NCBI GenBank assembly: GCA_040954595.2
Contig: CM082589.2
Coordinates: 4,030,001 to 4,094,000, forward strand
From: Balanoglossus misakiensis
Lineage: Eukaryota; Hemichordata
Reading direction: 5' to 3'
Length of the DNA stretch: 64,000 bases
A program made the translations under genes and the position numbers. This document shows, piece after piece, positions 51,601-61,285 of the stretch; the first letter of the stretch is position 1, and each line of letters starts with the position of its first letter. The notes beneath the pieces are model-generated. The model had not been told where the DNA came from. It made no database searches and worked only from the letters and a program-made list of their open reading frames with translations.

Positions 51601-54600
51601 CATTATATATAACTTTGGTTTATTTAAAACTATTCTTTTCTTCAAGGAGTTACATTGACATATTTTCGAAAGTTTCCAATGGCAAAATAGTTTATCACAC
51701 AGTAAGGATTTAATTGTACTTTGCATTTTAATTTGCAGGGTTTATATGATATTCATATAAATGTTAATGGAGTACCATATTTAGGCTGGGAAGCACCCCC
51801 AATGTCTGCAAAAATCTTTGCAAAGTGAGTATATGTTTACAACAGCATTGTCAGTCACCATATCGCCGGCATTGTTCTAGTTCTTTACTCTTTCTAATGG
51901 TAATGCATAGTGTAAGGCAAACCTTACAAAAACACTATACATATCTATAGAATTGATCTATAGTCTACTGATTTTATATAAAAGTTTATAGAATTTCTAT
52001 AGAAACCTATAGATTTCTATGTAGTTTTTGGATTCTTTCTTATTGAATTGTGCAGAAGCATGAAACTGTATATGATGCTAAAGAACAGTTTTTGTAAGGG
52101 ACATAATTACAGTAATTTTAAGTTGTAATCAATTTGACGTAAATTTTTCTCCACAGGGAGGTCATGACGACCCCAGTGTTATCACTGAGATCAGTGGAGA
52201 AAGTTGGTGATGTTGTTGACCTTCTCACAAGAGAGATTCATAATGGTTTTCCAGTGGTTGACTCTTATGATGCAGATGAACAGGTGAAATTATCAAATCC
52301 ATAGATAACATTATGACAATTGAATTTACCATAACACATTCATCTGTATTGCTATGTGACTGGAGTTTGTTTATAGTGTTTATTATTCTTCTCTTTTTTC
52401 GAACAAGTTCACAACATTTAAAAACATGTATGTGTACCATAAAATTGTCAATGTCTAGAAGTATTTTTTTATCCCTTTAGAATTCTACACAACTGTAATA
52501 TCATTATATCAATATTGTTTTCGCTTTCTGCAGATTAAAGGGGAGACATTTGGAAGACTGAGAGGGCTTATATTACGAGGACAGTTAGCAGTGTTATTAC
52601 GACACAAGGTATGATAAGTTGTTTCATAAAATATCCTGTTATGGTGTACAATTATGTACTTCATGATAAGGGATAATTATATAATACAAAAATTGTTATT
52701 CATATACTCATGATCAAAAAATCAGCCATGAGACATTTGCTCCTTATTTCAATTTCTGTGATTTAAATTTAAATTGAATGATTTCTTATGTCTAAATTGT
52801 CTAACATTTAAACATTTTTCTTGTTCAATTTTCTATCTCTAGGTTTTCATAGATGCACCAGACATGAACAACATTCCACCTGAAAAGGTCGAGGAACTTT
52901 CTCAGAAGGTAACACTGACTGATTTCCGGGATGCATATCCCAGGTATCCCCATGTTGAGGTAGGTAACATGTCCTCATTTGAGTGCTTCACAGTATGCTG
53001 TGGAGGAAAGTTAATGGAAAATGTGCTGGATCAATTATCAAAATCATAAAATCCTCATTTAACACAAGTCAGAAACATTTCAGTACCAGTGGTTTCATAT
53101 TGATGACAGCAACTTAGAAGGTTGCAGCTAACACACAGCTAACACACAACCGAAGCGTACTTAAAAAATTGCTTTAATTTTAAAATAGAACATGGCAGCT
53201 TCCAGTAATGATTTTGTGAAACTGACATTATTTCTGGATGGTATTTTTGAATTTCCTTATATTTTAAATTGAAAATGCACATCAACGTCAAATATTTTCA
53301 TATATATTTTTGTTTATATAATTTCTCCCTGACCTCTTGTGTAGCCTGTGTCTGTCTTTTTTCCAGATGTTATTTGTTTCCTCCAATTTCCATATGTAAC
53401 ACTTACTTTCATCAATTTAAAGCTCATTTTATATTATAATCTGGGCAAAGCTTCAATTAAGCAAAGGCTTGCTACCTCCCCTCCCCCCTCCAGTATTCAT
53501 TGACTCACTCCCCCCCCCCCCCTCCCACCTACTACTGCCCATACTTGACTATCTCTCTTTCTCTCTCTCTCATCACGGTCATATTTCAGTGATTTTATTT
53601 TGTTTCTTTTCTCAATGTTCTCTTGTGCCTTCCAGTGTGGGTGCCCCTATGACTCAGCCTACGAAGAATGGTGCAATTCATTGCAAGTTAGTAACTTGCA
53701 TGCCGCCATTATCCCATCCCACTTCCCACTCTTGTGTGATTAACAAAATATAGACAAAGGCTGCCTCTGCATTTCAAACAGGATTTCTTTTGCCAATTTC
53801 GTTTCAAATAAAAAACCCAAACACATTTTTCTTTTGTGTCGTTTGACCATTAAATATGAATTCATTATGAGTAAAAAGCTTCATTGACAGCAGTAACTTC
53901 AAAATTGGTTACATCAAGAAAAAATCACCTATGGCTACCTTATATATGTTTAACTCTTGGTTGCTAAGGCAACTTTTTCAAGGACATAATTTCAGTATTC
54001 CAAAGATGGTAGTGTGAAGTGGTGATAGCCTTATTTTTTTGCATGTGTGCATGCTGCTATGTTCAGATAAATATGTAGTTCACTAACTTTTCTGAAAGTA
54101 AACAAGAATGTATAATGTACACGTACGTTGCTGCCAGTGTGTCTCCTCTTCAAAATTATCAAAGCAAATTAAGTTATCTCATTCAAAAACTGGAAGTTTA
54201 CGTCATGCATCATTTTGTCATAAATTTCTGGAAAATACTGGTAAACATAGGTCAAAATTCCAAAATCTAACATTCAAGTAAAAGTAAGGTATAAGATGGT
54301 AAATACAAATTTGAAAAGGAGAATATGTTCTGTTAATGCACGAATCCCAGCTTGTGGTTGTTTGTGTATGTGTGTGTGGTGTGTGTATGTCAAGTCTTTG
54401 TGTATGTTATAATGATGTTCACAGAAAATAAATCCAATTTCATTTGAGCAGTAATGTTGTCATTGCATTTTCCTATTGGTGTCATATTTATCAGGGAATG
54501 GAACAATATAAGCTGCCGTGGGTTTTGTCTAATAAATTAATCTGTGACCATTCAGTGAATATCAGATTGTATGGTATTATTCAATCAACAACGAGAATCT

Positions 54601-54787
54601 ATTTCATGAGATTTTTGTGCTGTGTGTATATTGTACTATGTATTATGCAGGTGCACTAAATGGGATGGGCTTGTGTTGTTCTGGAGATAAATGTAATAGA
54701 TTTTAATGTAAGATAAAAAACAATAGATGCAATATAATATGATCAAATTGTAAGAATGGGTTACAGCAAGGCTAGATAGATAGCAAT

Positions 54788-54860
<73 letters not shown>

Positions 54861-56043
54861 AATTTGTATTGTATCACTGCCTTGCTAAATACGCTAGTAT
54901 GTACATGTAAATCTGTTAAATAAATGATTGTGCATAATCAGCTGTAGAAGAAAGGTAAATGTAAGGTATATACCTCATGTTTGCATTCACTGTAAAAGGT
55001 GCATTTCATAGATGTCACAGTTTGTTATAATAATCTAATTATTTCCCTGCAATATAAACTCAATATTAAAAATCCATATGTCTCTTCTTCAATTTTTCCA
55101 GGATATTGCTATTTCTGATGAGGAAAGGGAAATGGTGATGGTGCTGACCCCATTCATGAACCCCTCTCCTTACTCGGTGTCACAGGTCAGTTGCCGCAGC
55201 AATGCAAATGCTTTGCCTGCGGCCATGTTGTGTCTCTTGTGTGAATTTTTCACCGCCTTGTAGGTCAAGCTACAGTGATATGCCAGACAGGCTGCATTGG
55301 GTGATATTGGTTTATGAATCATTTAATTGACTATCGATGGTACTTTTAACACAAGAAAGGGTAATATTGATATAACTCTTTGCATAGCATCCTTATGTAC
55401 CAAAACTAATTCAGCATTGGTACTAAGGTTCCAATCATTTCTAGATTGTCTACACAAATATACATGCACAGTTTACAATGTCTGTTTTGTGTGACATTTC
55501 ATGGTTATCTATCCTTTGTGATTTGAATGTCGTTTGGTGCAATAAGTTTAAGGATCTGCTTTATGTTTTATCCCATTCCAGTGGTCTTCCTTGCCAAGAA
55601 TATTCCGTTTATTCCGGGCTCTTGGATTGAGCTATCTACTTATCACAGATGACGATAACAGGGTAAGTCGCCCATTTATGGGGTCATATAGCTGTAATGA
55701 ATTTTCCCTTCAAAAGTCATTTAATTTAATTCCATATGATCATTCAGTACTTGTATAGAGTGCCATTAAGTCCTTACACACTGTCTTCAACTTCTATGAA
55801 ATATTGTACAAAGTCTATGTACACAGTTTATAGTTGTATTTTATCAGAATTGATTCTCTTCCCTTCAATATTCGGTGGGAAATTTTCGCTAAACATGTCC
55901 AAAGAGCCTGATTGGTAATAGTCTTCATTAACATATTATAGGTCAAAGGTATGGTCACTAGAAAGGACCTTGCACGGTATCGTCTGAATGTCAACTGGAG
56001 AGGTCATGTCACCTTGGAGGAGTTGGACATACGGAGGAATTGA
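15607..56043 (+). CDS. CLCN7: H+/Cl- exchange transporter 7 (lysosomal ClC-7)
   Basis: Twenty-three exons give 866 codons plus TGA: 15607-15735, 32742-32882, 43955-44083, 45126-45191, 46868-47000, 47141-47250, 47861-48004, 48538-48624, 48742-48900, 49226-49336, 49631-49685, 49797-49857, 50095-50257, 50589-50682, 50864-51033, 51189-51365, 51739-51824, 52157-52283, 52534-52608, 52843-52959, 55102-55185, 55582-55662, 55942-56043. Human ClC-7 is 805 aa; the excess is N-terminal. Family hallmarks: [17 protein letters not shown]; gating Glu ([10 protein letters not shown], residue 285, first codon of exon 48538); proton Glu at about 353 in [24 protein letters not shown]; and [14 protein letters not shown]. 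Two cytosolic CBS domains follow (exons from 52157, then 55102 to the end with [11 protein letters not shown]). It should exchange 2 Cl- for 1 H+ in lysosomes, with OSTM1 as the known partner in animals. ClC-7 fits better than ClC-6 because of the CBS linker and the FRDAYPRYP and MNPSPYSV motifs. Inclusion of the exon at 32742 in the same transcript is inferred from phase. Confidence 0.95.
15933..15980. repeat. C14 homopolymer and alternating CG tract
   Basis: A run of 14 C at 15933-15946 is followed by an alternating CG stretch at about 15966-15980, shortly after CLCN7 exon 1. The alternating CG could adopt Z-form DNA; this is inference only. Confidence 0.85.
17331..17354. repeat. TG repeat followed by G run
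   Basis: GTGTGTGTGT leads directly into a 14-G homopolymer inside CLCN7 intron 1. Length is likely polymorphic. Confidence 0.85.
21783..21832. repeat. GAT trinucleotide repeat
   Basis: An imperfect GAT array inside CLCN7 intron 1, followed at 21845-21895 by CCA/CCG-rich sequence. The open frame across it reads Asp-rich then His/Pro-rich, which follows from the repeats. I see no splice or start evidence for a gene. Confidence 0.85.
24560..24662. repeat. AATG/AATA tetranucleotide repeat
   Basis: Imperfect tandem AATG, AACA and AATA units in CLCN7 intron 1. An antisense open frame here (Ile/Phe/His-rich) is a translation of the repeat. Confidence 0.85.
29790..29921. repeat. CATA tetranucleotide microsatellite, about 32 units with one interruption
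   Basis: An almost perfect TACA/CATA array broken once at about 29814 by a TAGTA interruption. It gives an antisense Met-Tyr-Val-Cys repeat frame that should not be taken as a gene. Confidence 0.95.
32742..32882 (+). other. CLCN7: CLCN7 5' exon with duplicated YTEL segment; possible alternative first exon
   Basis: This phase 0/0 exon encodes [10 protein letters not shown]... then [17 protein letters not shown]. The first coding exon (15607-15735) encodes [17 protein letters not shown], so the two share SVRSYTELL and a similar preceding acidic/Gln stretch. YTEL fits the YxxPhi sorting consensus. The frame is open upstream, with in-frame ATGs at 32649 and 32730, so the exon could also start its own isoform. 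The acceptor TTGTTGCAG at 32733-32741 is good, so normal inclusion after exon 1 is equally possible. Confidence 0.75.
41608..41834. repeat. Nested 113-bp units, 2 copies (in duplication copy 1)
   Basis: Units begin with AAACAAAGTATTTT at 41608 and 41721. Each contains the palindrome TTCTTCT-AAA-AGAAGAA. The second unit differs from the first by a few substitutions. Confidence 0.9.
42313..42652. repeat. Nested 113-bp units, 3 copies (in duplication copy 2)
   Basis: Units start at 42313, 42426 and 42539. The first matches unit 1 of the other copy and the last matches its unit 2. The middle unit carries variants of both, as expected from unequal crossing-over or slippage. Confidence 0.9.
44084..46867 (+). 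other. CLCN7 introns 3 and 4
   Basis: Two introns, 44084-45125 and 45192-46867, flanking the 66-bp exon at 45126-45191. The first holds an AT-rich segment at about 44235-44300 with repeated ATAGAAATTCTATA-type palindromes, related to elements in later introns of the same gene. Nothing else could be identified. Confidence 0.6.
49000..49066 (+). pseudogene. Relic duplicate of the 3' end of a CLCN7 exon inside the next intron
   Basis: 49000-49032 (GTGTTGTATTTACATTAG then GAGAAGGTGCTAG) matches exon 48742-48900 at 48838-48869 with only a few changes. The next bases, TTTTCCCCTTACAAAGGCATTC, resemble the start of the intron at 48916-48935. It therefore looks like a partial tandem duplication spanning the exon-intron junction. 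It has no acceptor and is too short to be spliced as a functional exon. Confidence 0.72.
50266..50431. repeat. 34-bp minisatellite, about 5 copies, immediately after a CLCN7 splice donor
   Basis: Unit starts (CATATTG...) lie at 50266, 50300, 50334, 50368 and 50402. The array begins 9 bp after the end of exon 50095-50257. Each complete unit contains ATTTGCAT (the octamer ATGCAAAT on the other strand) and CCATCTGTTTC. Because 34 is not a multiple of three, the three forward frames read through the same peptide; this is a repeat artefact and not coding. Confidence 0.92.
51922..52099. mobile_element. MITE-like element with 12-bp terminal inverted repeats in CLCN7 intron
   Basis: CCTTACAAAAAC at 51922-51933 is the exact reverse complement of GTTTTTGTAAGG at 52088-52099. 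The 178-bp interior is rich in CTATAGA/TCTATAG palindromes. The same left end occurs at 48921 (CCTTACAAAAACATTCTATAG), and a related interior at about 44235-44300. Non-autonomous foldback family is an inference; no transposase is present. Confidence 0.6.
52960..55101 (+). other. CLCN7 intron between the CBS domains, with simple repeats
   Basis: Contains a pyrimidine-rich block with a 13-C run (53474-53526), CT repeats (53550-53571), a TG-rich patch near 54365-54390 and a GATA array (54788-54859). Several AATAAA words occur, but I see no terminal exon before them. Confidence 0.65.
54788..54859. repeat. GATA tetranucleotide microsatellite, about 18 units
   Basis: An uninterrupted GATA array in the CLCN7 intron preceding the second CBS domain exons. 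Confidence 0.95.
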
Positions 56044-59000
56044 ATTGAACCGAGAGTGTGTGCAAGAAGTATTCAAGGTGTCGGGGGTGGTCAGTTAAGC
56101 AGGTCAAGGAGTCAGAGGGCTAAGGTCAAACCGAGTGCGATGGATGACCGGGTGACCACGGGCCGAGTTGCAGAGAAGAAGATCTCGGGAATTGTGACTT
56201 GCAAGAAATTATATTGGTGATCAAGGGAAAATCAAAACAAACTGGAAATGCATTTCATGTGAGTTGAAATGAGTGTGGATACAAATCATGTGATTGTCAT
56301 GTGGTTGTCACGTGATCAATGAAGGATATCAGCCACTGTCTGTGGAAAAAAAATAATAGCAGTGGCATACAGCTACAGTCAGTAATTATCACAGAAACAT
56401 CTTAAATGATGGATTTTGTTGCTTTGCAATACCATACTATGCAGCTAAAGATTGCAAGAAAGATGTGTACTTATCAGATAAAATATTCAAAATAATACAA
56501 TGCATTTTTGCAGAATTTGATAGTGAAATGTGCTTTGATTTCTAATGAAGAGATTTGTCTCACATTGTCTGATATTTCATACAGGACAATAAAATTACCT
56601 GAAAACCTTACAGCATTCTGCAAGTGTTTGACCATCAAAATAAACACAAAAAACATCTCTTGTAGAAAGAGAGACATTTATGGCTAAAGCTTAGAAATTA
56701 ATAACCTTTGACATAGCATAGAAATGTATTTGTTTATGCAGTATTCTCACCAGTAATATATTAATGTGGAAAGGAAATGTCACAAAACCATTTTTTCAGT
56801 TGATGAAGTGAAATTTGGGTTGTTTTTTTGCATGATAAATTTTATTCAGAAACATTTCTGTTTTTTATTTAACATAGACTTTTAAAACCCACCTTGTCTT
56901 TTGTCAGAATTACGTTTAGCCTACATTCATCATGATTTGCAAAGATATTGGATGATTTTTGTAACTAAAATTTAGAGTTTTAAAGATAAGTTTAGTGTTC
57001 GATTAAAATGCGTGTAGATGACACACTTTCATAATAGTCTGGGTGTCCGTTTTGAAGAATGAGATTAGGATAGATCCACTTGAATGAGCCTCCCTTAAAC
57101 CAAAGTGAATTCTTCTACAACTAGTTATGTATTATGTAATTATTGCGTGAAAGATCACTGACTAAAACTAACTGTGTTGTGTGATAGTTTGTGGAGTGTT
57201 TATTTGTTGTCAAGTTGTCTCAGAAATGACACATCTGCACAATGTGTAGATTTTAACAGGAATGACCTTTAGATGTAGATTTAGATTTTAAGAGGAATGA
57301 ATGAGTTTATTAAACTGACTGTCCTCTGAGTTACATAGATTTATTAGTATATAACGTTATCAATTTTGCTGTTTGGGGTTTTAGTTGAACAAAGAGTGCT
57401 TACTGTCAGTTTTTCCATGAGAGTATAAGATTGTGATTTTCTGCACTTGTTGATAGATTGCACTTATAGCATGGTGTCCCATTACAAAAATTACAATGCA
57501 AACAAGAATTTACACTTAAGTGTTTGTGATATCAAGTGCATTACCTCCAGGAAAGAGGTGACCAATCACTGCTTGGCTACTTGTTCATACTGAAAACTTC
57601 ACAATCACTACATAACCTAGATCTGACGACCAGTTCAATAATGCAACCCAGGGAACACAACACTTTTGAAACAACACCAAATTGTAACATTTTATAAATT
57701 CTACAAAAGTAAATATTAGGAAATCTCTATTTTCAATTTTTGATCAGAGACAGATGTTTCTAAAACTGTAAACAAAATCACTAGTATTGAAATCTCAACG
57801 TTCTTCTGGAACTTCTAAACAATTCTAACTAGATTGCTCATTGAAACCAGAAAACAATTCCACTGTCTGCCCAACCATGTTTCAAAAAGATTTCATGATA
57901 TTTCATCGCTCCACAGATTTCACAATACCCATGTTATTCATTTTCATTTTGGTAACTGATGTGTTTCCGAGGGTTGCATTTGAAGTATTTTAAAAAGAAA
58001 TAATCCCTCATCTGTATAAAACTTTTAATTGTAATCTCTTAATCCTATGCTGTATAAAACCTTTGATTGTAATCTCTTAATCCCATGCTCAGGGATTCTA
58101 TATTCTCTCAGCTAGGCGTTTCTCTCTCAGGCTTATTTTGCAACGATTGTCAGGTATTTACAACAACATGTACATAGAGATCTGTATCTTGATTCCAAAT
58201 TACACTTCTGCTGTTTGTATATTTATATCAGAAAGAATATAGATTTTTTTTGTTTCAAAAAGGTGTTAAAATCAGAGCGAGATATTTATAAGAGGCTGTG
58301 CCTTACAGAGAGAGTAATATATTTGTTTTATCTTATTTTTTCTTTGTGTATTGTAAATGCTAGAAATGGTCCTTGTGAAATGTAACAACTATCTTTTATC
58401 ATCTATTTTTCTCGAAACTGACCTGTTATATTGATGTTTGTCAATTATTCATTTACAGGGTAAATTTTGCATGCATAACAAAAATCGGTACCGTGGCAAC
58501 ATATATATAACCTCCTATGGTATGTCTACATAGCCCTTTCGTTGCAACGTGTTTCCTGTGTTGCTGCCTGTATACATTTTGAAAGGTTCACAGTAATTTA
58601 CAAGAAAACAGTGACGTGCTTGTATTTTGCATGGATGGTCTAGTGAGTGGCCTGGTCATAGAGGTCACTGAAAAGTGTATGAAAAGCAAATTTAAGCTTG
58701 GGTGAAGATAGATGTCCTTCCACTGTGAGTTGACAACCATTATCCTTGTCTTATTGTCTCAATATCTTTTGTCTTTTCACTGAGCAATTTGTCAAAACGT
58801 ACACTGGTTTTATGGTGAAGGTTGAAGTTTCCTTCTTCTCTGTCATTCACTGCACTATATATGGAACAGAAATCAGGATTTCCTTGTGGTATTATACACT
58901 TTTCATTTGAATTTGAAAAGTTATGATATGAAAATAATATATTGCAGTACTACTTGTATTTATGATAGTTTTGTAGGTTTTACTGAGTTTGAATTTGCCA

Positions 59001-59310
59001 AAAGTTTGTAAGATTTTTGACGAAAATGTTCGAATTTGTTAACAGTAACATGATTGTGTTCACAGATCTTTCACATTTGCCATCCTTGTGACAGTATTTC
59101 ATGGAAATAAACCCTGTTGCCAAGATCAATTATGATATTTTTATTTTATAGATTTTATTTATTAATATTAGTAGAAATGTTCAGTAGAGTTGCTGTTATA
59201 TTTTCATATTTAAATTAATGCGGAGTTTGTTTGTATATAGTGTGTAAGTTATGTATGATGTTTTGACTATGATTTCAATATTTCACTGAAAACTTAATAA
59301 ATTTATGTCA
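56044..59310 (+). other. CLCN7 3' UTR with alternative polyadenylation candidates
   Basis: Sequence after the CLCN7 stop has no coding exon. AATAAA hexamers at 56588-56593, 59106-59111 and 59296-59301 allow a short 3' UTR (about 0.55 kb) or long ones (3.1-3.3 kb). A 38-bp direct duplication lies at 58013-58088 (TGTATAAAAC at 58013 and 58051). The true end cannot be chosen without transcripts. Confidence 0.5.
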
Positions 59311-61285
59311 GGGACTTTAGAATGGTTGCAACATCCAGCAATGAGAAAAATGCTCCATGCACTGTTTGCCTGTGCTCATATTACAAGTTGGGCAGTATAC
59401 TCTGTTGGGACACGCTGGTGGTAAAAATGTTCAGTTGTGCCCCATGCGATCATATTTTGATTTCTGATGTTTATTTTGTCCCTGCAATTCGGGTATACGG
59501 TAAGTTGCTCTTACCATATACCATATGGTGAATGTTGCAGTTGATCATATAGCGTATGTTTTCAGAATTTATTATTTAAAAATGTTTTTGACTTCACAGT
59601 GTATGTTCTACAAAAGCATGTGTAATTTACATATATTAAACAGATCCAAATTGGACAAATGTTATTTTGTGTGAAATAAACTCGAAGATAATTTTGAAAA
59701 ATGGTGTTTGAGTCAATGAATTTATATCCTGCAGTCCTGGTCAGTGTTCTGTATGACATTATTGTACTTTATTTTCATTCCTTCATTTATTCAAATGTAT
59801 CCATGTGCCATCTAAGGAAGATTCGTATAAATCTAACCCGTGGTCGCCATTTACAAGCTAAACTAAACACTTTGATATGAAAATAACATGGCGAGGCATG
59901 TGGTCAATATATTACAGCCCCAACAAGGGACTATGTGCCCTTTCAGCAGGATACCATCTACCCCCACTGCACAGGAATGGTCAAATGTCCCACGGTACAT
60001 AGTCCCCTGTTGGGCTATAATATATAATGTATCATTCCACTGCACGACAATTGCTCTTTTGCAATGCTAAGTTGTATTACCCTGCCTTTGATTGATTAAC
60101 TGTTACTGTACAGGGTTATTCATATTTGGTAGTCATGCGGTGGGTTACTTCGGGCCACGACCCTCCCATAATTAAAAAAGTACATGGCCGACATACAAGG
60201 CGAAGCTGAAGATGATAGACTGGGACCCTAATCGAAGATGCAGACCCTGTGGTCAAATAGGATTGCACCAAGGCCACTTTAATGTATACAGCGAAAAGTA
60301 ATAGGCCTATAAAAGTCACGCAGTGTTGCTTGCACAACTCATGCGAATAAAAACACCCTGGCTTGGGTCAAGCATAGTAACTTATTGTTGTTGGGAAAGG
60401 GGTGAAACATAAAGGTTATTTCCCCCTGAGAAGCACCTACTAAACTTTTGAAATAACACGTATCGAACACTGTTTTGCACAGCCTGATTCAGTCCAGCGT
60501 AGACGGCACACCCGCTTTTGCATACAGCAAACCAGGGGCGAGCAACAAACAAGGTCAGTCTTTAACATGCACTGAAAGTTTTTAAACGTGTTTTTGACGT
60601 TTACGTTTGTCGGAAAATACCTAAGATTGTACCAGCTTTTGTTGTATTAAAAGAATGGTCGCGTGACATGGCATGATCGCTTCTTTATCAGCCCAACAAC
60701 TGTTGTATATAACGAGTCGGTCTTACTTAGAGATTGTGATTTGGAATATGTATCACCAGAGTCTGAAAGTGACCTTCTTCCCGTTTAAACCCAAACGTAT
60801 AATAATGGTCACGCTATATACATATTGTTTTGTGGTGCAGCGAGGTCAGCCGTTCGAATGCAATTGTCTGGGTTGATGTACCGCGTTCCGTTTTCTTACA
60901 AATGGTGCCATAATTTTCTATGTACCAGCTCTAGTTTTGCAGTTTTTGTACGTAGTTTATATCATTTTGACAGCATTTCAGCTCTGCGCTCATTATATAT
61001 GCGTAAATATGCAGGAGTATAGGTCAATGGTCCTCCACAATTTGCATATGTATGACATAGCATTTGGGCTGTAACTTCATTGTATCTATATTCAGCACTA
61101 TCAGATGTTTCAGGTGAATTATAAAGTGGCAAAACCTTCATATTTACATGTTCTACTGGTATGAAAGTATCCTTACATGTATATACAGATTGCTATATGT
61201 ACATGTATTATGCAGGATTGTATTTTTCTGTTACTTTTCACCACCCGTATTTCTATATTTGACAGAGTCCGTTCTGACAAGAAAT
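59311..61285. other. Spacer between CLCN7 and SLC5 genes
   Basis: No supported coding exon. Contains an imperfect inverted repeat at 59908-60026 (listed separately). The 5' UTR of the downstream transporter probably includes part of this stretch: the exon that holds its start codon begins after an AG at 61264-61265. An upstream non-coding exon near 60480-60560 is possible but unproven. Confidence 0.5.
59908..60026. repeat. Imperfect terminal inverted repeat (foldback, MITE-like)
   Basis: The left arm (about 59908-59936, ending GGGACTATGT) pairs with the right arm (59997-60026, starting ACATAGTCCC) over about 26 bp with a few mismatches. They flank about 60 bp of unique sequence. Open frames of 60 codons on both strands simply reflect the symmetry. 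Confidence 0.7.

Noticed and set aside
56298-56315. GTCACGTGAT, close to the TFEB/CLEAR box GTCACGTGAC
   Set aside because: It lies in the 3' UTR of the last exon, 40 kb from the promoter, with one mismatch; likely chance.
60825-60876. GTTCGAAT resembling a tRNA B-box
   Set aside because: No matching A-box, no cloverleaf and no acceptor stem pairing around it.
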